In this document: in pieces, positions 42,291-54,287 of the stretch | How positions within the stretch are numbered: position 1 is the stretch's first letter | Layout: each line of letters opens with the position of its first letter | Assembly (NCBI GenBank): GCA_022316685.1 | Contig: JAKJHU010000565.1 | Coordinates: forward strand, 62,001 to 126,000 | From: Progne subis subis | Lineage: Eukaryota > Chordata > Aves > Passeriformes > Hirundinidae | Direction: 5' to 3' | Length of the DNA stretch: 64,000 bases | Notes under the pieces: generated by a model | The model's database searches: none | Seen by the model: only the letters and a program-made list of their open reading frames with translations | What the model was told of the DNA's origin: nothing | Position numbers and translations under genes: made by a program

Positions 42291-43745
42291 TTGGAGATAA
42301 TTACAAACTGGCCGGAAGGTGAAAACTTTGGTCTCATGGATGAAGAGGAGCAGGAACAAGTGACACGTGCTGAAGAAGCTCCACCATACAACCAACTGCC
42401 AGCAGAAGAAACTTGCTACGCTCTTTTCACTGACGGTTCCTGCCGCATCGTAGGGATGAAACGAAAGTGGAAAGCAGCCGTATGGAGCCCCACACGACAG
42501 GTTGCAGAAGCCACTGAAGGAGAAGGTGGGTCAAGCCAACTTGCTGAACTCAAAGCTGTTCAACTGGCCCTGGACATTGCTGAAAGAGAGAAGTGGCCAA
42601 AGCTCTACCTCTACACTGATTCGTGGATAGTAGCTAATGCTCTGTGGGGGTGGCTGGAGAAGTGGAAAAAGGCCAATTGGCAGCGCAGGGGAAAGCCAAT
42701 CTGGGCTGCAGATGAGTGGAAGGACATTGCCACTCGGGTAGAGAAGCTACCTGTCAAAGTCCGTCATGTAGATGCCCATGTCCCCAAGAGTCGGGCTAAT
42801 GAGGAGCACCGAAACAACGAGCAGGTAGATCAAGCTGCAAAGATAGAGGTGTCAAAGATAGACTTAGATTGGCAACACAAGGGAGAGTTGTTCCTAGCTC
42901 GATGGGCCCATGATGCCTCAGGTCACCAGGGCAGAGATGCCACCTATAAGTGGGCCCAAGACCGAGGGGTGGATCTAACCATGGACAGTATTTCTCAGGT
43001 TATCCATGACTGTGAGACGTGTGCTACCATCAAACAGGCCAAGCGGGTGAAGCCCCTATGGTATGGCGGGCGATGGTCCAAATATAAGTACGGGGAAGCC
43101 TGGCAGATTGACTACATCACCCTTCCCCAAACCCGCCAAGGCAAGCACTACGTGCTGACCATAGTGGAAGCCACAACTGGATGGCTAGAGACCTACCCTG
43201 TGCCTCACGCTACTGCCCGGAACACCATCCTGGGCCTTGAAAAGCAAGTTCTTTGGAGGCATGGTACCCCTGAGAGGATTGAGTCAGACAATGGAACTCA
43301 TTTCAAGAACAGCCTCATCAACAACTGGGCTAGGGAACATGGCATTGAGTGGGTGTACCATATCCCCTATCATGCACCAGCTTCAGGGAAAGTAGAAAGA
43401 TACAATGGACTGCTAAAAACCACCCTGAAAGCACTGGGTGGAGGATCATTCAAAAATTGGGAGCAGCATCTAGCAAAGGCCACCTGGTTAGTTAACACCC
43501 GAGGTTCCACCAACCGAGCAGGCCCTGCCCAATCTGAGCCCCTACATACAGTAGATGGAGAGAAAGTCCCAGTAGTACATGTAAGAGGTTTGTTAGGGAA
43601 GACAGTTTGGATCAATCCTGCTTCAAGTACAGAGGATCCCATCCGTAGGATTGTCCTTGCTCAGGGGTCAGGCTGCACATGGTGGGTAATGCAGAAAGAT
43701 GGAACCACACGATGTGTACCCCAGGGAGATTTGATTGTTGGGTGA
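42291..43745 (+). CDS. pol: E5 RNase H and integrase frame, intact
   Basis: 484 codons open. RNase H: FTDGSC, QLAELKAV, LYTDSWIVANAL, HVDAHVP. Integrase: zinc domain H...H...CETC (about 42,907-43,023), catalytic Asp in WQIDYI (about 43,108), Asp in ESDNGTHF (near 43,290), Glu in GKVERYNG (near 43,395) with 35 residues between the last two, then a C-terminal domain ending GDLIVG. Family: gamma/ERV-L-type polyprotein end. It can only be translated as part of Gag-Pol, whose upstream frame is broken, so it is probably not expressed. Confidence 0.9.
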   Translation: MEIITNWPEGENFGLMDEEEQEQVTRAEEAPPYNQLPAEETCYALFTDGSCRIVGMKRKWKAAVWSPTRQVAEATEGEGGSSQLAELKAVQLALDIAEREKWPKLYLYTDSWIVANALWGWLEKWKKANWQRRGKPIWAADEWKDIATRVEKLPVKVRHVDAHVPKSRANEEHRNNEQVDQAAKIEVSKIDLDWQHKGELFLARWAHDASGHQGRDATYKWAQDRGVDLTMDSISQVIHDCETCATIKQAKRVKPLWYGGRWSKYKYGEAWQIDYITLPQTRQGKHYVLTIVEATTGWLETYPVPHATARNTILGLEKQVLWRHGTPERIESDNGTHFKNSLINNWAREHGIEWVYHIPYHAPASGKVERYNGLLKTTLKALGGGSFKNWEQHLAKATWLVNTRGSTNRAGPAQSEPLHTVDGEKVPVVHVRGLLGKTVWINPASSTEDPIRRIVLAQGSGCTWWVMQKDGTTRCVPQGDLIVG

Positions 43746-43877
43746 GAACCGTGTGTAATTATCATTGTGTGTTGAATAGTACTGCCACTGTATGTAGTTG
43801 TATATTGCATATTGTTTTTATATAGATGTATGTGTGTGTAGAGCTAGAGTATATATAAGTTTTAGTAAATTGACAAT

Positions 43878-43896
43878 ATGGGGATAAGGGGTGGAA
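43878..43896 (+). other. E5 polypurine tract
   Basis: Purine-rich atggggataaggggtggaa immediately before the 3' LTR TG at 43,897. Confidence 0.75.
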
Positions 43897-44556
43897 TGTC
43901 CTAGGGTACCTTTATGACGCTTGTATCCCCAATCGTCTGTTCTGTTTGGACTCTGTATATTGAGTCCTGTGCCTTTAAGACTGGTTCTAAGAGCAAGGAG
44001 AAGCGCGGAGTTTGTTTTGAGAAAACTGCCTGACTCCTCCACATTCTTCTCCAGACGGTGTTCAGCGGAGGCTTGGAGAGACTGCAGGACAGAGATCTTT
44101 TTGCTTTTAGTTAGTTTCAGCTAGCTAGGGCAGAGAAGTTCCCTGGACTGTTTTTTTTCTTTCTTTTTCCTTGGAACTGTTTAAACCTGTTCTGGACTGA
44201 AAACCCAGGGGAGCACTGGGGGCTGCACCTGCGGCCCACCGGGGCCTGGAGCTCGGCATTTTCCAGCAGCGCCGGAGGGACTGGGACTGAGGAGAGACTG
44301 AGAGAGAGCCGAGCTACACCCACGGCAAGGACTTTCTCAATTTGCCATCTCACTTTAGAATGAGAGGTTTTATTGTTTCATATTATTCATTCTTTATACT
44401 TGTATGCACTTTATTTGTTCAGTAAAATAGTTTTTTCCAGTTTTCTCCACAAAGGTTTTTTTTTCGGACTGGTTGGAGGGAGGGGCCACTTGAGTTTGCT
44501 TCTCAGAGGGATCCTATACAGGAGTTTTCCCCCAAATTTGTCTCCAAACCAGGACA
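43897..44556 (+). mobile_element. E5 3' LTR
   Basis: 660 bp, TGTCCTAGGG to CAGGACA, near-identical to the 5' LTR. A truncated relative is at 21,789-21,953. Confidence 0.9.
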
Positions 44557-44561
44557 CCCAG

Positions 44562-45599
44562 ACACTCACAGGGGTTCCTGCCATGGGCAGAGTGGGGGCT
44601 TCAGGCAAAAGCTTTATTTCTTCATTGGAGAAACTCCTGCTGAGTCATGAGGGGGAGAAATGACACCCAACAGCCACCATGGATCCCCAAACTCCTCCAG
44701 GATGCCTAGACTTTTAAAATTGCATCTAAGAGAGGAGACTCAGAGCAGCTGGATTAAATCCTAGCCCTGGACTTAGTCAATGGTTTACGTGTATAAGATT
44801 GGACAGGTGTATCTGAAGCAAAATGTAATTTGTCCCACAGGATTAATGATAGAATACCAGATTTACTTATGTAGATACAACTATGATTGATTCTGATTAG
44901 GATTAGACAGAAAGATTTATTTACACCACAAGGAAAATATAAATAAGACTTATTTACTCCACAATATAGGAGCTATAACACTAATAAAATATTGTGCTCT
45001 AGAAAGCAATTTTGAAATAACAGGGCCTTCCTGGTGTTGTTTGAGCCCATTCCAGGCAGAGCTTCCTGCTCCAGCAGGAACTGCCTTTCCTGTGCCAGGA
45101 CCAGGGCAGATCCCGCTGCAGGAAAAGCCCCAGGCCAGCCCCAAGACAGTGAAGGCCTCGGGCACAAGTGCAGAGTGCCGTGCTGGGAGCTGTGCCAGGG
45201 AGAGCCTGAGGCACCAAAGGCACCTTGGCAGCAGCAGCTGCTTCCAGGCCATGGCCAGAAGCCTCCCTTGGCAAGGCGGCCTGGTGGCCACCACTGCAGA
45301 GCTGCTGCTCCAGGGCTCATTTCTGGCTGGGCTCTGCCCCAGCCCACAGAGTGTGACCTCAGCCCTGACTCTGTCCCAGCCGCTGTGCCTGAGCCCTGCA
45401 AAGCCTAAAGGTCACCTGTGCCAGCCTGGCTCTGTCAGCCCCTGGGGCAGGACAAGGAAAGGCCAGAGAAGGGGCTGGCTTTGGCTGCTGCATGTGGGCT
45501 CCAGCAGAGACAAGGAAGAGTCCAGGGAGTGGATGGAGTCCAGTGAGCAGCCCCTTCTCCCCATGCAATCCTGGAATGGTTTGGATGGGAAGAGCTCTG
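44562..45599. other. Spacer, no gene
   Basis: Remnant of the ~80-bp repeat array, then AT-rich sequence to about 45,000 and GC-rich sequence after it. Long frames on both strands are compositional. Nothing recognised. Confidence 0.5.
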
Positions 45600-45795
45600 C
45601 AGTGCTCATCTCATCCAAACCCCTGCCATGAGCAGGGACATCTTTCACCAGATCAGATTGTTCAGAGACCTGTCCCAGCTGGACTTGAATATTTCCAGGG
45701 ATGGGGCATTGACCACCTCCCCGGGAACCTGTCCTGGTGTATCACCAACCTCATCTTCAAAACTTTCCTCCTTATCTCCCCTTATGTGAACCTCC
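45600..45795 (+). repeat. CR1 LINE 3' fragment
   Basis: Text of the CR1 tail region: CATCCAAACCCCTGCCATGAGCAGGGACATC, then ATTTCCAGGGATGGGGCATTGACCACCTCC. Bird-typical non-LTR retrotransposon. Confidence 0.85.
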
Positions 45796-46924
45796 CTTCC
45801 TTTAGTTTAAAATCACCACCCTTTGTGACTGACCCCACTAAAACCTTTGTCCACCACTGCATTTCCAATCAGCTGGGTTTCCATGGCAATTCCATGACAG
45901 GTGACCCAGGTGTGGTGTCCCAGGGAGGGCTGCCATGGAAGCAGTGCCCAGCACTGCCCCTTTCTCTCTGGCTGAGCTGGCCTTTGGCCCTGGCACTGGC
46001 ATTTGCTGCTGGTTCCGCAGCACCTGAGCAGCCAGCGCGGCACAGGGCAGATGGCCGTGGCACAAGCCCCCAGCAAGGGATCCCCTCTGGCTCTGGGCAG
46101 TGACACCAGCCCTGAGCAAGGGGCTGGTGCAGTGGGGTCAGTGCAGTGTCCATGGCCACAGCCCCTTGCAATGGCCCAGGGCAGGTTGGGATGATGATCC
46201 ACCCTCACTCCTGGCCCAGGGCAGGGCTGCAGGGCCCTTCCCCACAGCCTGTCTGCACACAAGCACTTCCAGGGCTCTCCTCATTTCCCTTTCATCTCAC
46301 TCTTGTCTCACTCACACACCTCCCAACAACCCACCTGGATCTTTGAGCTGCAAGGAGTTCAAAGCTTGTCTGTCCTTCAGGAGCTGGTCTAATTCTGCCT
46401 TCAGCCACCTCTGGATTTATGTTTATTGTAGAACTTCCTGTGTGTCTAAAACATTCCTTGCATGGTTCTGCCTTGGGGAAGGGCAACCTCCTTGGTGGCA
46501 CCTTGGGCTTGGCACACACTTGACGAGATTTCCTGAAACTTCGGAGTTTTAGATTGCTAAAAAAGGAAGAAAGCTCCTCTTTGTCTGAGTGTAGCCAGTT
46601 CTCTGAGCAAAGCAGGTCCCAGGTGAGTGAGGAGATGCAGGATGGGGTTGGGGGATGTGCAGCAAGGTTGTCCACACTGGGTCAGACCTCAAGGCACAGG
46701 TTCTCTGAGCAGACCAGAACTCCTGAGGAGAGACCCTGGGTCAATATCAGTCACTGAATGCTGCAATCACCTCTGCTCTAAAGAGGAAAAATACACCCTT
46801 GAAAATAGGAACATGGGTTTAACAGAAGCTATTTGAAATATTTCTCCATAACTCTATAAAAAAAACTTCCTAATGAACTGCAGCAGACCAGCGGGAACTC
46901 AAGGCACATCCAAGAACTTGCTTT
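45796..46924. other. Spacer, no gene
   Basis: Moderately GC-rich, only short chance frames. Nothing recognised. Confidence 0.5.
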
Positions 46925-47705
46925 CTCCTAATGAGCCCTGTGGGGAATTTGGTGTTGAGCTCTGGAACCTCAGGGCCTGAGAGGAAATTGCACAAACCTT
47001 TCCAGGAGTCAAAGTCAGAAGGAAAACCCAAAGCGTCTCGATGCATCAATGGGTCCCACAGAGGTCCATCCCAAACACAGGCTCCTCATGGAGTCCTTGG
47101 AAGAGAGAATTGGAGGCCAGAATTGCATAAAAACCTCTCAGAGACTCAGTGTGGGAAGGAAAATCCAAAGTACCTTAAACACCTTGAGTATCTCAAAGTA
47201 TTAATGAGCCCCACTGAGTGTGGTTACTGGCTAAGAATCTCTAGGGATTAATTAAAGCATGACTGCACAAACCTCTCAGACTCAGTGTCAAAAAGAAGTT
47301 CCTTAATAAACTTTGAGTATCCTGAAGTATTAATGAGCCCCACTGATTATTGTTACTGACTAAGAATCCCAAGGGACTAATTAAGGTAGATAACTAAGGC
47401 CATGATTACTCTTTTTTCTCAGAGACAATTTTAAAAGGGAAACACCAAGTACCTTAAAATAACTGAAGTACCTTGAAGCATTAATGAGCCCCACTGAGTG
47501 TTGTTCCTGACAAAGTCTCTCAAGGGACTAATTAGAGCAAATAATTGCAGGCCATGATTGCACAAGCCCCACACAGACTGCAAGGAAAAAGCAAAACCCA
47601 AAGTCCTTTGAAGAACCTGCAGTCCCTGGGAGCATTCAGGAGCCCCCCAGGGCCATTGCTGACCAAGGCTCCCCAGGGACTCCTTCCAGCACATCCTTGA
47701 GGCCA
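46925..47705 (+). repeat. Degenerate ~150-bp tandem repeat
   Basis: Recurring blocks TTAATGAGCCCCACTGA...GACTAA-AATC...GGGA-TAATTA at about 46,928, 47,202, 47,330, 47,482 and (degraded) 47,635, with a weaker copy at 47,046. Unit length varies from about 120 to 156 bp. Confidence 0.75.
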
Positions 47706-49042
47706 CTGGCATGTGAGGGGGATGCTGAGGGCAGCACAAGGGGCTGACAGTGCCCAGCCTTGCTGGGGCTGTGCCAGGAGGCCCCAGGGCCTCAGGACAA
47801 GGTGTCTCCTCACAGCCCTTGGTGGCACAGAGGCTGCTGTGCCCCAGGACACCAGGACTTGGCTTCTCTTTGTCCCCACCTGTCATCACTGCCTCCAGTT
47901 CTCTGCTCTGCCTGGGGCCTGGGGACACTTTCTCTGTCCAGTCCCTCAGTGGGACCCATTAAAACTTCAAGAAACTTTGGAGTTGGATTCTGACTTGGAG
48001 TTCCTGAGCGGTTTCTTCAGCTCTCTCTCAGGGACTGATGTTCAGGGCCTCAGCACAAAGCCCGAGAGGGTCATTAAAGTCCTTGTGCTGTGTCTGTGCT
48101 GCTGAGCTGGGCCGGGCTCCTGGCAGAGAAGCAGCTCCTGGCAGCCAAGAAGAGCTTCAAAAACACATCTCTCTTGATGAGCAACTCTTCTCCCAGCCCA
48201 GCAGGGCTGGGGCACTGCCTGCAGCCACCCTGGGCACAGCACACAGGCACAGAGAGCTTCAATCACTCAGGGCTGGGAAGGAGCTGAGAAGTGACTGCGG
48301 GAGAATCACTCCCAGCCCTTGACACAGGAACCTCTGGCTGCAGGACAAGGCAGCTGCAGCTCCTGCAGGGATCTCCTAAAGCTGCAACATCCCAATGCCT
48401 ACAGACTCTGTGAGTACATTCTCTGGTTATCTCTTGTGCAGAGCAGCCAGGGGTGCCCAGGGCTGTCCTGCAGAGCAGGGTCCTGCAGCCCAGGGCGCTG
48501 TGCTGGGCCAGGGACTCTGCTGCCTGCCAGGGACAGCTCTCAGCCAGCCCTGGGAGCTGCTCACAGCACTGGGGAGAAGCTGTGGGGGGAAGGAGCCGCC
48601 CTGAGCGGGGCAGGTGCTGCTGCTGAGAGGTGCTGTGTGGGGCAGGGCTGCTCCCAGCTCCAGACCAGCCTGGGCACAGCTCTGGAGGACACTTCCCAAA
48701 AGAAGGTAAGCCTGGGATTGCTGTAAAGATCAGGAGCTTTCCTGAGAGGTGTTTCTCATTTCCTGCTTGGAGCGGGGTGGGAAGGCTCAGGTGATAAAAA
48801 GAATTTTGCTTTTTATACATTTTTCATATATGCATAGCTCTGTTAACTACTATTATATTGTTATAAATCTATAATCCTTAATTAACTCTATTCAACTGCT
48901 ATTACTGATATTTATATCAGTGTTATCCTTGATTAACTCTAGTGCATTACTCTCTTTCTCTTAGATTTTAGAACAATAAGCAGACCTTCTAAATACATTC
49001 CAGAAATACTGTATAGTTTTACTATCAGGAAGAAAACCTGCA
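47706..49042. other. Spacer, no gene
   Basis: GC-rich to 48,750, then AT-rich to 49,042. No recognisable gene; open frames look compositional. Confidence 0.5.
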
Positions 49043-49440
49043 AGAAGTACATTTTGTTTTTTAACCTAGAGTGTGAGCAGTCATTAATAAAAAATAAAAT
49101 AAAATAATTAAAAAAAATTAAAAAAAAAAAAAAAAAGTGAGGAGCAAGAAGACCTTTGAAGGCTTCTTTGGAAGAAATGGTCCTCCTCCAACGGGTTTAC
49201 CCAGGGGTGTGTAACTGGGGCAACTGAATCTCCTATTGGAGGTCCCTGGTAAATATCCTAATTAATCAACATTAATACATTTTAAAATCAGATCCTGGGT
49301 ATGCCCCATCCCCACTGGGACACCTGAAAGCTTCAATTAAGGTCTGGTTTTTACTTTTCTGTTCTAATGATGTTACAAGGCAGTTTTTTTCTCTTTTGAT
49401 TACAGGCAACAGGAGGATGAGAGAAGCAAAATAGGAATTG

Positions 49441-49520
49441 AAATCACAGAATCACAGAACATTCTGAGTTGAAAGGGACACAAGTGATCATCAAAGTAAT
49501 GTTTCAACATTTACAGAGAC
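49441..49520 (+). repeat. CR1-type fragment in right arm
   Basis: AATCACAGAATCACAGAACATTCTGAGTTG followed by AAGGGACAC, the start of a CR1 3' unit. Mirrors 36,655-36,755. Confidence 0.7.
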
Positions 49521-51047
49521 TCCAGATCTGTAACTTTGGGTGGTCAGTCTCTCTGCTGGGAGGCTCCTAAAGGGCCTTCAGCCACTCCTCAGCCCCAGGA
49601 CAGCTCCAGCATCACCTTTGCAGGGCCCAGCAGGGCTCTCCTGAGCTGCCCTTGCCCCTGCAGACAGAGCCTGCCCCAGGCAGGGCCCTGCAGACAGGCA
49701 GGTTTCTGTAGGGCCGGGCCCAGGGCACAGAGGGTGGGATGGGCTCTGTGAGCGCTGGCAGGGACAAGGCTCCTCTCAGCAGGGAAATGTCCAGGCACAG
49801 GGAGATGCTCAGGGAAGGAGAGGGGGCTGAACAGAGCAGTGCTGGGGGCAGGAGGGCACTGTTGGTGTGTGGGAGGTGCCGTGCACAGCTGGCTATGGGA
49901 ACACTGTCCTGAGTGCCCAGCTGTCTGTGCCCTGCCCTCCCAGGCACAGCACCACAACATCTTCTCTTCTTTCTGCCCTCCCCTATCTTGTCACTGTCAC
50001 CTGGAGCTCTCAGGGAGGCTCCGGCATTTGCAGCAGCTGAGTCAGGCACTGCCCTTGGGATTGCTGCCAGGCAGCTGTGTCCATGGGAATGGGGTGGCCA
50101 AGCTTGCCTGTCACCTGTGGGGCTGTGGGCAAAGCATCCATGGGAAAGGGGAATGAGCTGAGCCCTCTCCCTGAGATCCCATCATGGGCACACCCAGGGA
50201 TCTCCTTGCTGTGTCCTTCCAAGCTCTGAGCTGCCCTCCTGGCTGCAAATCTGTGCCACAGCCTCTGGGAGTTCCCTGAATGTCCCACAGGGAAGTGCAG
50301 AGATGCCAGAGCTGAGGAAATGCTGTTGGGTTTGCCAAGGGAGCCGTGAGTGTCCTTGGCAGAAGGGGGTGCTGAGCCCTTGGCCCAGAGACCTTTGGAG
50401 AGGCTGAGACATTCAGGGATCCCTCTGCTCTGGGCAGGGTCTGGTTTATCCCAGGGTGACACAGGAGTGTGACTGTGCTCTGATTGCAGCTAAAGGTGCA
50501 AACCCAGGGCAGTTGGGAACAAGCTCATCCAGCCCCTCACCTTCCCTAAGCCACAGGGAATCCTTTTCCTCTCACATCTCTCAGTGGCAAACTATGAGTG
50601 CAGCAGAAATGCTGGGGAATTCTGATCTCAGAGAACTAGAAATGATGTGTGGGCAGGAAAACAATAGCTGAAATTCCTTCCTGCTCTCCATGTCCTTTTG
50701 GAGTGAAGATGGGAAAAAGCCTGTCTGCATTAGGAGTGATGTCAGTGACAAATCATGAATATCCATCCTTGTCCCTCTGTCACATGGCCACAAACCCAGG
50801 GCAACAGGGCAGGGATGGCTCCTGGAGAGCCCACACACACAGGCTTGGCTGCTCCTGGCACACTCAGACAGCACAACTTGGGCTCATGCAGGGACCTGGG
50901 TGAAGGTTTTCCCAGAGCAGGAACAAGGGTGGGTGAGTCACAGCGGGACAGTCTACAGGGAATGGCCCAGGTTTGGCTCAAAGCAGCCTCTGCTGACTTG
51001 TCACTGTCCTTTATCCATGAACAGGTCCCCATGGGCAGGCACAGCAA

Positions 51048-51981
51048 ATGTCCAACAGCAGCTCCATCAGCCACTTCCTCCTGCTGGCACTGGCAGACAC
51101 TCGGCAGCTGCAGCTCCTGCACTTCTGCCTCTTCCTGGGCATCTCCCTGGCTGCCCTCCTGGCCAACGGCCTCATCATCAGCGCCGTAGCCTGCGGCCAC
51201 CTCCTGCACACGCCCATGTTCTTCTTCCTGCTCAACCTGGCCCTCACCGACCTGGGCTCCATCCTCACCACTGTCCCCAAAGCCATGCACAATTCCCTCT
51301 GGGACACCAGGAACATCTCCTACACAGGATGTGCTGCACAGCTCTTTTTCTTTCTGTTCTTTATGTTAGCGGAGTTTTATCTCCTGACCGTCATGAGCTA
51401 TGACCGCTACATGTCCATCTGCAAACCCCTGCACTACTGGGACCCTCCTGGGCAGCAGAGCTTGTGCCCACATGGCAGCAGCTGCCTGGGCCAGTGCCTT
51501 TCTCAATGCTCTCATGCAAACAGCCAATACATTTTCCCTGCCCCTGTGCCATGGCAATGCCCTGGGCCAGTTCTTCTGTGAAATCCCCCCAATCCTCAAA
51601 CTCTCCTGCTCCAAATCCCACCTCAGGGAACTTGGGCTTCTTGTATTTTCCATCTCTTTAGCATTTGGTTATTTTGTGTTCATTGTTTTCTCCTATGTGC
51701 AGATCTTCAGAGCTGTGCTGAGGATCCCCTCTGAGCAGGGACGGCACAAAGCCTTTTCCACCTGCCTCCCTCACCTGGCTGTGGTCTCCCTGTTCATCAC
51801 CTCTGGCTTTTTTGCCTACCTGAAACCCCCCTCCATCTCCTCCCAGTCCCTGGATCTGGCCCTGTCAGTTCTGTACTCGGTGGTGCCTCCAGCCCTGAAC
51901 CCCCTCATCTACAGCCTGAGGAACCAGGAGCTCAAGGCTGCAGTGTGGAGACTGATGACTGTGTGGTTTAAAAAACATTAA
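51048..51981 (+). pseudogene. Olfactory receptor duplicate, frameshifted
   Basis: Inverted copy of the receptor at 34,194-35,129. It has the same start context (gcaaATGTCC), lacks one AGC codon in the N-terminal Ser run, and carries a one-base insertion near 51,438, just after DRYMSICKPLHY at the end of TM3. The frame after that is lost; the original frame is still readable to the stop at 51,979-51,981 with SCLPHL-type TM6 and NPLIYSLRNQE TM7 text. Length 934 against 936, as expected for -3 and +1. Probably a recent pseudogene; an assembly or base-calling error is the alternative. Confidence 0.85.
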
Positions 51982-52979
51982 ACTGCTGTCCAATTTCTGC
52001 AAGTCACTTGTAATAAAAGTCATCTTTGATACTTCTTGTTGGTTTCATTTTGGAGGTTCTTTTTCTCTGTTTTACTCCTTTAATCTTCTCCACAAAGATA
52101 TGTCACTGTTTGTGCCATTTCTCATTTTGTTTCTCTCCACCTTTCCCTGTGGCCACAGACTGTGCCCATGAGGGGTTGCGCTGTTGGTGACTTTAAAGGA
52201 ACTAAAGGATCTCTCAGCCAAGTTTTCTGCAGAGATCCCTGTTTTGTTCCCTCCTCTGGAGCTGGAGCAAAACTGTCTGTGTGCAGAGCTGGGGGCAGAT
52301 CAGTGCTGGCACAGCAGCTGTGCCCAGGAGCAGCAGCACACAAAGACCTTCCTGGTGCTGTGCCCTGGGCCAGGAGGGATTGTGCCACCAGAGCTGAGCC
52401 TAAATTTCTTCTCCCAGGCAGCTTTAGGGCACAGAACATGGAGAAGGCATAGCTGACACTCAGCTTTCTGCAGTCCTCCAGAAGGATTCTGTGTGTGAAG
52501 CAGTCTGGGAGCAGGGTTTATGTGTGAGGGGAGGGGAATTCAGAGCTCTTTTCTCCCCTGTGGGCTGAGGGTCTGCATTTCCGATGGCCCTGCAGCTGCC
52601 AAAGGGGCATTTTTCACTCAGCTGAGAACAGTTCTGCTGAAAGCCTGTCCTAAACCTGCTTTTCCTGCAAATGTGCCCAATGAGCCCTCATTTTTTGCAG
52701 CCCCAGGTCTTGTGTGGGTGCAGGTATGAAGGATGGAACAGCTCTGCTAGGGGGAAGTACTTTTTCTTCTTTGTTTTTATTTGTAGGGTTGCTTGCTTGT
52801 TTTTATTCATGGTTTGATGTTTGTTTGATTAATTTTGTTGTTGTTGTTGTTGTTTGTTTTGTTGTTTCTTTTTGTTGCGTTTGTTTTTCTTGTTCCAGGG
52901 TTCTTTTGGAGGGTAGGATTTCTCTATTTTGATATGGGGTTTTTGTTATTGTTTGGGGGGTTTTTTTGAGGGTTTTTTT
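51982..52979. other. Non-coding interval beside OR duplicate
   Basis: Mirror of 33,201-34,193, with (GTT)n near 52,840. No gene. Confidence 0.6.
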
Positions 52980-54190
52980 TGGTTCCTATTTATTAACTCC
53001 CCCTGTCAGCTCTGGGCAGAGCTCTGTAGGTCTATGTGCCACTTGCCTGTGGCACTGTGGAGCTGGCCAGGGGGACCTTCCCCGAGCTGTGTGCACAGCA
53101 ATGCACATCAGCCCAGGCCGGGGGTGCTCAGTGCCCGCTCAGTTTTGCTGTCTGGCTGTGGCTCTGGACGCTTCCCTTGGAGCGTCTCCAGGCAGGGAAC
53201 GTTGGAGCTGTCCCCACCGTGGTGTCACAGAGAGGGGAACGCTGGGGCTGTGCCGCTCCTGCCCCGGCCCCAAGAGCTCTGCCAGCGCCTGGAGGAGACA
53301 CAAAGGCTGAGCCCAAGGGTGAGAACTGCAGAAGGGGCTGAGCTGGGAGGGAGGCAGCGGGATCATGGAGTCCAGGCCCCTGGCCCTGCACAGACAGCCC
53401 AACAGTGGCAGCCTGGGCATTCCCGGGAGTGGTGTCCAAAGGCTCCTGGAGCTGCAGCAGCCTAGCAGCTGTGACCATTGCAGTGGCCACAGACCTCTGG
53501 GGAAAGGTCCCGGCCCTGGCTTGGGGCTGGGCCAGAGCCCAGGGAGCAAATCAACTTGCAGCTGCTGCCCCAGAGCAGGGAAGAGCAGGAATTGCTGGCT
53601 GGGAGAGACTCTTGCCAAGGGCCTGCAGCGCCAGGACACAGGCCATGGCTGGACACTGCTTGGGGCCAGGGTGAGCTGGGATGTGGGGATGGACTTGTTC
53701 CCTGGGAGGGCGGTGGGGCCCTGGCACAGAGTGGGAGGAAAAGCTGCGGCTGCCCTGGAATGGCTGGAAGTGTCCAAGGGCTGGTTGGAGGAGACTTCCT
53801 GCCCAGAAGGGATGGGATGGGATGGGATGGGATGGGATGGGATGGGATGGGATGGGATGGGATGGGATGGGATGGGATGGGATGGGATGGGATGGGATGG
53901 GATGGGGCAGTGTAATGTGGGGATTGCAGTGTGGGGGTGGTAGTAAAGTTGGGAGGAGTAGGGATTGCAATGGGGGGATGGGGTGGTTTGTGCTCTTGGC
54001 GTAGGGGAGTAGATGGAGGGAAATCAGGAAGCAGTTTTTAAAGGCTGCTGGTGCTTTTAGACATTTTGAGATCTGGAAGTATCTTGTGGGAGGTTGCCTT
54101 GAAATTGGGAAGGCTGAGTTTAAGGTGCTGTGCTGTGCAGGGCTGAGGTGGTGTGGCAGTGATTTTGGGAGGGTAAGGGTACCTGCTCCC
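52980..54190 (-). repeat. GC-rich repeated module, copy 4
   Basis: Inverted copy of 32,001-33,200 with (GGGAT)n at 53,811-53,905. Gly-Met-Gly-Trp-type open frames across the pentamer are artefacts. Confidence 0.85.
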
Positions 54191-54287
54191 AAGAAAGAAA
54201 GAAAGAAAGAAATGAGAGAGAGAGAAGAAAAGGAGGAAGGAAAAAGGAGGGAAGGAAGGAAGGAAGGATTTTAAATTAAGCTCTCTA

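Larger units (their letters stand above)
37881..44556 (+). mobile_element. E5: complete env-less ERV-L-like provirus
   Basis: 6,676 bp between two LTRs, flanked by CCCAG at 37,876-37,880 and 44,557-44,561 (5-bp duplication, as in ERV-L/spuma-related elements). Contains gag, protease-RT, RNase H-integrase and a polypurine tract, and no env. LTRs differ at about a dozen positions by eye (near 2%), so it is the youngest full element here. Disabled by two in-frame TAG codons and two frameshifts. Confidence 0.9.

Noticed and set aside
45034..48820. Several 100-200 codon frames in the spacer
   Set aside because: GC-rich composition, overlapping on both strands, no domains or splice context.
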